In this document: piece after piece, positions 1 through 5,002 of the stretch
Position numbering within the stretch: the stretch's first letter is position 1
How the letters are laid out: each line of letters starts with the position of its first letter
Origin: an uncultured bacterium
GTDB lineage: Bacteria > Patescibacteriota > Dojkabacteria > SC72
DNA length: 5,002 bases
Assembly: GCA_938015795.1 (NCBI GenBank)
Contig: CALLXA010000067.1
Coordinates: 1 to 5,002 of the forward strand
Reading direction: 5' to 3'
Translations under genes and position numbers: made by a program
The notes under the pieces: generated by a model
Told to the model about the DNA's origin: nothing
Database searches by the model: none
What the model saw: the letters and a program-made list of their open reading frames with translations, nothing else

Positions 1-2426
1 CTGAAATGATAGAGCAACATATAGGGGCTGTTGATGGTACTCACAATTTAGAAAGTGATTATGAGAATATAGTTGTTGCTGAAATAATTGAAAAGAGAGA
101 TCACCCAAATGCAGATAATTTAGGTATATATAAAATAAATTACGGCACGAATGAACCTATTCAAGTTTTAGCTGGGGATAAAACATTACAAGTAGGCGAT
201 AAGGTAGCATATTTAAAACCTGGAGCAATTGTCCCTATAAGTATATATACTGAAGAGAAACCTTTTGTTATAAGTACTATGAAAATGAGAGGTGAAATGT
301 CAAATGGAATGATGGGCTCCGAAAAAGAATTAAATCTAGGCCCAGATCATACAGTAGTTATGAAGTTACCTCACGATGCTCCTGTAGGAGAAGACTTTGC
401 AAAATACTACAACCTAGATGATTTCATAATTGATATTGAGAATAAAGGTCTAACAAATAGGGGAGATCTTTTTGGATTACTTGGTTTAGCAAAAGAATTA
501 GCAGCTATAAATGGTATTAACTTACCAAAACCTTCTTGGTATATAACTCCTAACTTGGGATTAAAACCAGAAGATAACTGCTTATCTATAGATATCATAA
601 ATGATGCTGAAAATATTTGTCGCAGATATACAGCCATAACTATGGATAATATCACAGTTAAAGAATCTCCTTTGGAGATGAGAACCGAACTAATTAAAGC
701 AGGTATTAAACCAATAAACAATGTTGTTGATATAACAAACTATATAGCAATACTAACTGGACAACCATTACATGCATTTGATTATGACAAAGTTCTTAAA
801 AATGATCCTAATAGTGATGAAATAGTACACATAGTTGTTAGATCTGCAAAAACAGGTGAAAAGATTCATACTCTAGATGACAAAGTACATGAACTTTCAG
901 ACAGAACAACTGTAATTGCCGATAGCGTTCATCCAATTGCTATTGCTGGTATTATCGGAGGTTGGGATACACAAATAGATTCAAATACAAAAAGAATAAT
1001 AATAGAATGTGCTAACTTTGACAAATCAAATATTAGAAAATCAACAATGGAGTTAGGCATATTCACTGATTCAAGTACAATATACAAACATGCTTTAGAT
1101 ACAAATCAGTGCTTAAGTGTTTTGAGTCATACTGTTGAACTTCTAAAAGAATTAGCTAATGGTAAAATCGCTTCTGAGATAATTGATTTAAATAGTGATA
1201 TATCTAAACAACAATATATAGATATATCAATAAATAATGTTAATAAGCATTTGGGAACTGATCTGGAAAAAACAAGCATAAAAGAAATACTCACGAATCT
1301 TGGATATATAATCACACAAGAAGATGACGATATTTTGACATTGCAAATACCTCAGTGGAGAAAAGATTTAGAAATAGCAGAGGATATACATGAAGATATC
1401 GGTCGAATATATGGATACAGTAATATAAAATTACAATTACCTTCTCGCAAAATAACTCCGTCTAAAAGAAACTCTTTGTTTGAAACAAAAAGAATATTGG
1501 GAGATACCTTACAAAATATTGGAGCAAATGAACTAACGACTTACAATTTCACAGATATAACAACAATACAAAAGTGCAATCAGGATACTGAACTAGCATA
1601 TCATCTTAAAAATGCTCTAGCTCCAGAACTTTCTTTCATGAGAACAAGTATTCTTTCTACATTAATATCAAAAGCTGGCGAAAATATACAAAGAGGTATA
1701 AATGACTTCGCTTTATATGAATCGAATATTGCTCACCATAAGAATGTTTTAGATAAAGATGGAATTCCTGCTGAAAATTGGTATCTATCTTTCTTGTTCA
1801 CAACAGTTACAAAACAACTGTCAGGTTCTTCATATTATGAAGCAAAGAGATATTTGGAAGTTGTTTTAAAAAGCTTAGGTTTAAAAGATCTTAATTACAA
1901 ATTAGTAGCAAATACAACAGAACAAAATCTTGATATATGGGTAAAAAATCTTCTCCCTATATTCGATCCTAATAGAAGTGCTTTAATATATTTTGAAGGT
2001 AATCTTTTAGGCATAGTAGGAGAAATCGATATAGAAGTTAGGGAGAACTTTAAGTTGAATGATTTTACTTGTGGATTTGAATTAAATATAAATACTTTAA
2101 GTGAATTAAAAATAGATAATTCTTCTTTTAGAGATATTCCTAAATATCCTGTCGTTACAAAAGATCTGTGTTTTGAAATGAATAAGGATGTTGAATATGA
2201 AAATGTGAAATCAATTATTCAAAATAGTATTAACAATGAAGAGTTGTGGGGCAATGTTGAATGTTTAGATATATATATGAAAGATCTTGAAGATGATTTA
2301 AAGAGAATTACTTTTAGAGTATCTGTTAGAAATTATAATAAAACATTAAAAGATAAAGATATTGTTAATATATTAAAAAAAATCGAAAAAAATGTTATTA
2401 ACAAATTTCAAGCAACTTTAATATAA
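1..2426 (+). CDS. pheT: Phenylalanine--tRNA ligase beta subunit, 5'-truncated at the window edge
   Basis: Beta subunit of the cytoplasmic alpha2-beta2 enzyme that charges tRNA-Phe. In the known family, beta provides tRNA binding and editing of mischarged Tyr, while the aminoacylation site is on alpha (PheS), which is not in this window. Residues are counted from the Met codon at base 6. Seen in order: an OB-fold/EMAP-type tRNA-binding domain (about 20-125) with HPNAD at 33-37 and RGEMSNGMMGSEKELNLG near 95-112; a B3/4 editing domain (about 200-395) with KPINNVVDITNY (235-246), GQPLHAFDYD (252-261), AGIIGG (314-319) and IECANF (333-338); a B5 domain (about 402-472) ending DIGRIYGYSNI; a synthetase-like B6/7 core (about 485-695) with LAPELSFMRTS (538-548); and a C-terminal FDX-ACB anticodon-binding domain (about 708-806) starting at IPKYPVVTKDL. 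The frame is open upstream of that Met (Glu at bases 3-5), and the usual N-terminal segment (MKxSLxWLKxY type) is absent. The gene therefore starts outside the window and the ATG at 6 is probably internal. The stop is TAA at 2424-2426. Odd points: the RxEKGxDP part of the B3/4 region is divergent, and the protein ends in LI where the family usually ends in LR. Confidence 0.95.
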   Translation, partial: EMIEQHIGAVDGTHNLESDYENIVVAEIIEKRDHPNADNLGIYKINYGTNEPIQVLAGDKTLQVGDKVAYLKPGAIVPISIYTEEKPFVISTMKMRGEMSNGMMGSEKELNLGPDHTVVMKLPHDAPVGEDFAKYYNLDDFIIDIENKGLTNRGDLFGLLGLAKELAAINGINLPKPSWYITPNLGLKPEDNCLSIDIINDAENICRRYTAITMDNITVKESPLEMRTELIKAGIKPINNVVDITNYIAILTGQPLHAFDYDKVLKNDPNSDEIVHIVVRSAKTGEKIHTLDDKVHELSDRTTVIADSVHPIAIAGIIGGWDTQIDSNTKRIIIECANFDKSNIRKSTMELGIFTDSSTIYKHALDTNQCLSVLSHTVELLKELANGKIASEIIDLNSDISKQQYIDISINNVNKHLGTDLEKTSIKEILTNLGYIITQEDDDILTLQIPQWRKDLEIAEDIHEDIGRIYGYSNIKLQLPSRKITPSKRNSLFETKRILGDTLQNIGANELTTYNFTDITTIQKCNQDTELAYHLKNALAPELSFMRTSILSTLISKAGENIQRGINDFALYESNIAHHKNVLDKDGIPAENWYLSFLFTTVTKQLSGSSYYEAKRYLEVVLKSLGLKDLNYKLVANTTEQNLDIWVKNLLPIFDPNRSALIYFEGNLLGIVGEIDIEVRENFKLNDFTCGFELNINTLSELKIDNSSFRDIPKYPVVTKDLCFEMNKDVEYENVKSIIQNSINNEELWGNVECLDIYMKDLEDDLKRITFRVSVRNYNKTLKDKDIVNILKKIEKNVINKFQATLI

Positions 2427-2431
2427 TATCT

Positions 2432-4953
2432 TTAATAACTTACAGTTATTGTATTTCCATTTATTACAGCAGAGTCTTTTGTTGCTTTGACTAAGATTTG
2501 ATAGCTACCACTTCCTCCAGAGTTATCATTCCACAGATATGAATAGCCATTAGAACCATCACTATCTGTAAAAGTTTTGTTGTATCCTCCACCAACTTTT
2601 GTGACCTCGAAGCTAACACTATCCACTGAGCCACCAGAGACACTAGCAACAATGTTTACGGGAAATGCGATATTTGTTGTATTAGCTTTAGGATTTGCTA
2701 TTACCAAAGAGATAGCTTCTCCATTAGTAATGTTGATAGATATTGTTTTAATATCAGACTTCCCCTTATTATCAGTAGCTTTAACAGTTACTGTATGAGC
2801 ACCAACTGAAGTATTCAAAGGAACAAAGTAATTAACTACAAATGTACCGTCTGCATTTAAAGACGCATCAGGTATATTACTACCATCAAATTGAACCACA
2901 AAACTGCTAATACTTTCTAGATAGCTAACTTGTCCTGAAATTTCTAAATTCTTTCCTCTTCCAACAGAACTGTTCGAAGAAGGAGAAACCATATCTATCA
3001 AAGGAGCATCATTTGGTCCCAAAGGTAAAGCACAAGCACCCGTTCCTGGTTTATCAAAGATGTAAGTAGAATCTTTAATACTTGTTAAATACTTTTTATA
3101 TGCATTTTCTTGTAAAGAATTTTCTAACTTAGTAGAGAGTAGTACTTTAGTTGCTGTCAAACCGTATTTTTGAGCTGCATCTAGATTTGACGGAATAACA
3201 TTTTCATTTTTACATATAACTACAGTTTCTCTCTTATCTACCTGAGGAGCTCTACCAGAAATATATACAGAAGCTTCTTTATCACAACTAACTCCATCTT
3301 GTGGAGTTGCACCAGTATCAATACAAACTGTAGTTGCAAGAACACCAGAAGGGCGATTATACACACCTGGTTTATATGTATCAGCGACTCTCTTCATGAA
3401 CGCATTAGCTGTAGTCAAAGGAACTGTTGTAGCCCAAGCGCCAGGCATCTCTTTGTTATTATTATTTCCATTCCAAACAGATACAACAAGATTAGTATGA
3501 TACAAAACTGCAATCAAATCTTTAGGTCCATCAGTAGTTCCTGTCTTACCACAAATCTTTTTACCATTAATATTGAACATTTGTGAAAATGGAGTATCTC
3601 CAAAACCACCTAAATCACATAACATCCAGTTAACCATATATACATCTTTTTCATCAGCAACTCTTTTTCCTGTTGCCTCTTTAAACTCATAAAGGATATC
3701 ACCTTTAGAATCTTCTATTTTCAAAATAGGTGTTATATCGTATTTTGTTCCACCATTAGCTAACACCGTGAATGCAGCTGTATGTTCTAATAATTTCTCT
3801 TCACCAGAACCCAATGCCAAACTTAAACCGTATGCATATTTATCAGATAGGGTAGTAACTCCGAATTTTTGCATAGTTTGAAGTAGTGAATCCACACCAA
3901 CTAACTGAAGCATATATACGGCGGGTACATTACGAGAAAGTACTAACGCTTTTCTTGAAGTCATTAAACCCATATTCTTAGAATCCCAGTTTTTAGGATC
4001 ATATGTACCAAATGTAATTTCTTTTAAATCAGGAGCTACTGTCCAAGGACCATACCCTTTGTTTATAGCTGTAAAATATACAAAGGGCTTTATAGATGAT
4101 CCCATTGGTCTGTTACTTACAGTAATATTTACATTTCCATCCACTCTTGGATCTTCATTATTCCAGTAATCAACAGATCCAACCATTGATAATACTTGTC
4201 CATTATTTGGATCCATAACAACCATGGCACCATTGTTTACATTATATCCTTTAGATCTATCCACACCTTTTACAATTTCTTCCTCAGCAATTTTTTGAAT
4301 AGAATAATCTAAAGAGGTTGTAACTTTAAGACCGCCTCTTTCTACACGATCAACACCATACTCCTCTTCAAGTAATTGTTTTACATAGAAGACAAAGTGA
4401 GGAGCTTTAATATCTATTCTTCCGGTTTTATATACTAACTCTTCATTTCTAGCAGCTTCTATTTCATCCTCTGTTACACCTGTCTTATCTTTGTTTTTTA
4501 ACATTTGATCCAAAACATAATTCTGTCTAACCTTAGCCAAATCAGGATTAGTACCATACAAAGGAGAATAGATACCTGGACTTTGAATTATACCTGCCAA
4601 TAAAGCACTCTCAGCCAAATCTAACTCACTAACTTCTTTTCCAAAATATGCATTAGCAGCAGCCTTAAAACCGTAGTTAACACCACCAATAGGGACTTCA
4701 TTCATATACATTTGCAGAATTTCATCTTTAGTAAATGTTTGTTCAACCTGCATTGTAATTAAGATTTCCTTTATCTTTCTTGAATATGTTTGATCATATG
4801 CCTGATCACCAAGGATATCATACAAAATTGTTGTTTTTATAAGCTGTTGTGTTAATGTACTAGCTCCTCTAACAACACCTCCTGCTGTAATATTTTGCAA
4901 AACAGCTTTAGCAATACCCATATAATCTAACCCCTTATGTTGATAGAATTCTA
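2432..4953 (-). CDS. Class A penicillin-binding protein (PBP1A-like: GT51 glycosyltransferase plus transpeptidase) with C-terminal Ig-like domains, 5'-truncated
   Basis: Bifunctional peptidoglycan synthase: it polymerises glycan strands from lipid II and cross-links stem peptides on the outer face of the membrane. Residues are counted from the ATG at 4921. The GT51 domain (before 1 to about 120) shows the end of motif 1, EFYQHKGLD, just upstream of that ATG, then GASTLTQQLIKT (19-30) and RKIKEILITMQVEQTFTKDEILQMYMNEVP (48-77). Glu60 fits the second catalytic Glu. The first, in the ED pair of motif 1, lies just beyond the genomic end. The transpeptidase domain (about 225-515) carries SSIK (Ser275 nucleophile, Lys278), SRN (329-331) and KTGT (459-462), so it looks active. 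A segment with Cys533, 546, 570 and 630 follows, then two Ig-like beta domains (about 637-732 and 737-829). The signal/transmembrane helix and the first part of GT51 are missing. The frame is open through 4953 and 839 complete codons remain. The ATG at 4921 lies inside the GT51 domain and is not the start. The stop TAA (2434-2432) faces pheT across 5 bases. PBP1A is the closest label; pbpA, mrcA and ponA symbols cannot be separated here, so none is given. Confidence 0.95.
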
Positions 4954-5002
4954 AGATCGGAAGAGCGTCGTGTAGGGAAAGAGTGTAGATCTCGGTGGTC
5001 GC
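4954..5002. other. Illumina TruSeq adapter contamination (non-genomic)
   Basis: All 49 bases, beginning AGATCGGAAGAGCGTCGTGT and ending GGTGGTCGC, equal the reverse complement of the Illumina TruSeq universal (P5-side) adapter, recalled from memory, with no mismatch. The true insert ends at 4953, although the A at 4954 could be either genomic or the A-tail. The G+C content is clearly higher than in the rest of the window. Read on the minus strand, the adapter has no stop in the frame of the penicillin-binding protein. It would add the false peptide ATTEIYTLSLHDALPI (bases 5002-4955), plus a mixed Leu codon at 4954-4952, to the N-terminal side of that partial protein. Confidence 0.98.

Noticed and set aside
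407..721. Open minus-strand frame of 104 codons opposite pheT, and a similar one of 62 codons at 1127-1315.
   Set aside because: Both lie wholly opposite well-conserved pheT domains and show no recognisable motif, so they are chance antisense frames.
2362..2404. Inverted repeat TTGTTAATA / TATTAACAA with a 25-base loop near the end of pheT, considered as a terminator.
   Set aside because: It lies in coding sequence rich in Lys and Asn codons, the arms are nearly all A/T, the loop is long and no T-tract follows. Chance similarity is likely at this base composition.
2434..2450. Short hairpin AATAACT-tac-AGTTATT considered as a bidirectional terminator.
   Set aside because: The stem has one G/C pair in seven, neither strand shows a run of T after it, and it is part of the PBP coding end (ITVSY). 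It is too weak to list as a feature.
3454..3468. Small AAT/AAC run encoding Asn-rich GNNNN in the PBP, considered as a microsatellite.
   Set aside because: It coincides with the usual VWxGNDDN-type loop after KTG in class A PBPs and is only four codons long, so it is ordinary coding sequence.
2577..3586. Plus-strand open frames at 2577-2798 and 3299-3586 opposite the PBP gene.
   Set aside because: They are the mirror of conserved PBP coding sequence. The second is rich in Cys, Ser and Ile with no domain pattern, as expected from an antisense reading.
1..4953. Use of an alternative genetic code (TGA as Gly, as in some Patescibacteria).
   Set aside because: Neither long gene contains an in-frame TGA, Gly uses GGN codons and both genes end in TAA. 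The standard bacterial code explains everything seen.

Overview
The window looks like one short, AT-rich (about one third G+C, judged by eye) bacterial contig from an Illumina assembly. It holds two genes, both missing their 5' ends, and its last 49 bases are sequencing adapter rather than genomic DNA. The two proteins suggest a Patescibacteria/CPR-type bacterium. PheT has the 'IENKxLTNRxDLFGLLGLAKELAAI' style of linker that I associate with that group, and the class A penicillin-binding protein has a Cys-containing segment and an Ig-like tail. The group assignment is inference at moderate confidence. The standard bacterial code fits: both long frames are free of in-frame TGA and Trp is encoded by TGG.

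Layout: bases 1-2426 (+) encode phenylalanyl-tRNA synthetase beta subunit (pheT), lacking only its first few tens of residues at the left edge. A 5-base gap (2427-2431) separates its stop codon from the stop codon of the convergent gene. Bases 2432-4953 (-) encode a bifunctional class A penicillin-binding protein (GT51 glycosyltransferase, then transpeptidase, then a Cys-containing segment and two Ig-like domains). Its 5' end is cut inside the first conserved glycosyltransferase motif. Bases 4954-5002 match the reverse complement of the Illumina TruSeq universal adapter base for base.

The two genes are functionally unrelated (translation versus cell-wall synthesis) and convergent, so they do not form an operon. 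No RNA gene, mobile element, CRISPR array, promoter or convincing terminator is visible, and the coding regions leave no non-coding space beyond the 5-base gap. I found no novel biological system. The observations worth acting on are the adapter, which is open in frame with the PBP and would become false protein sequence, the two misleading internal ATG 'starts', and a divergent conserved motif in the PheT B3/4 region.
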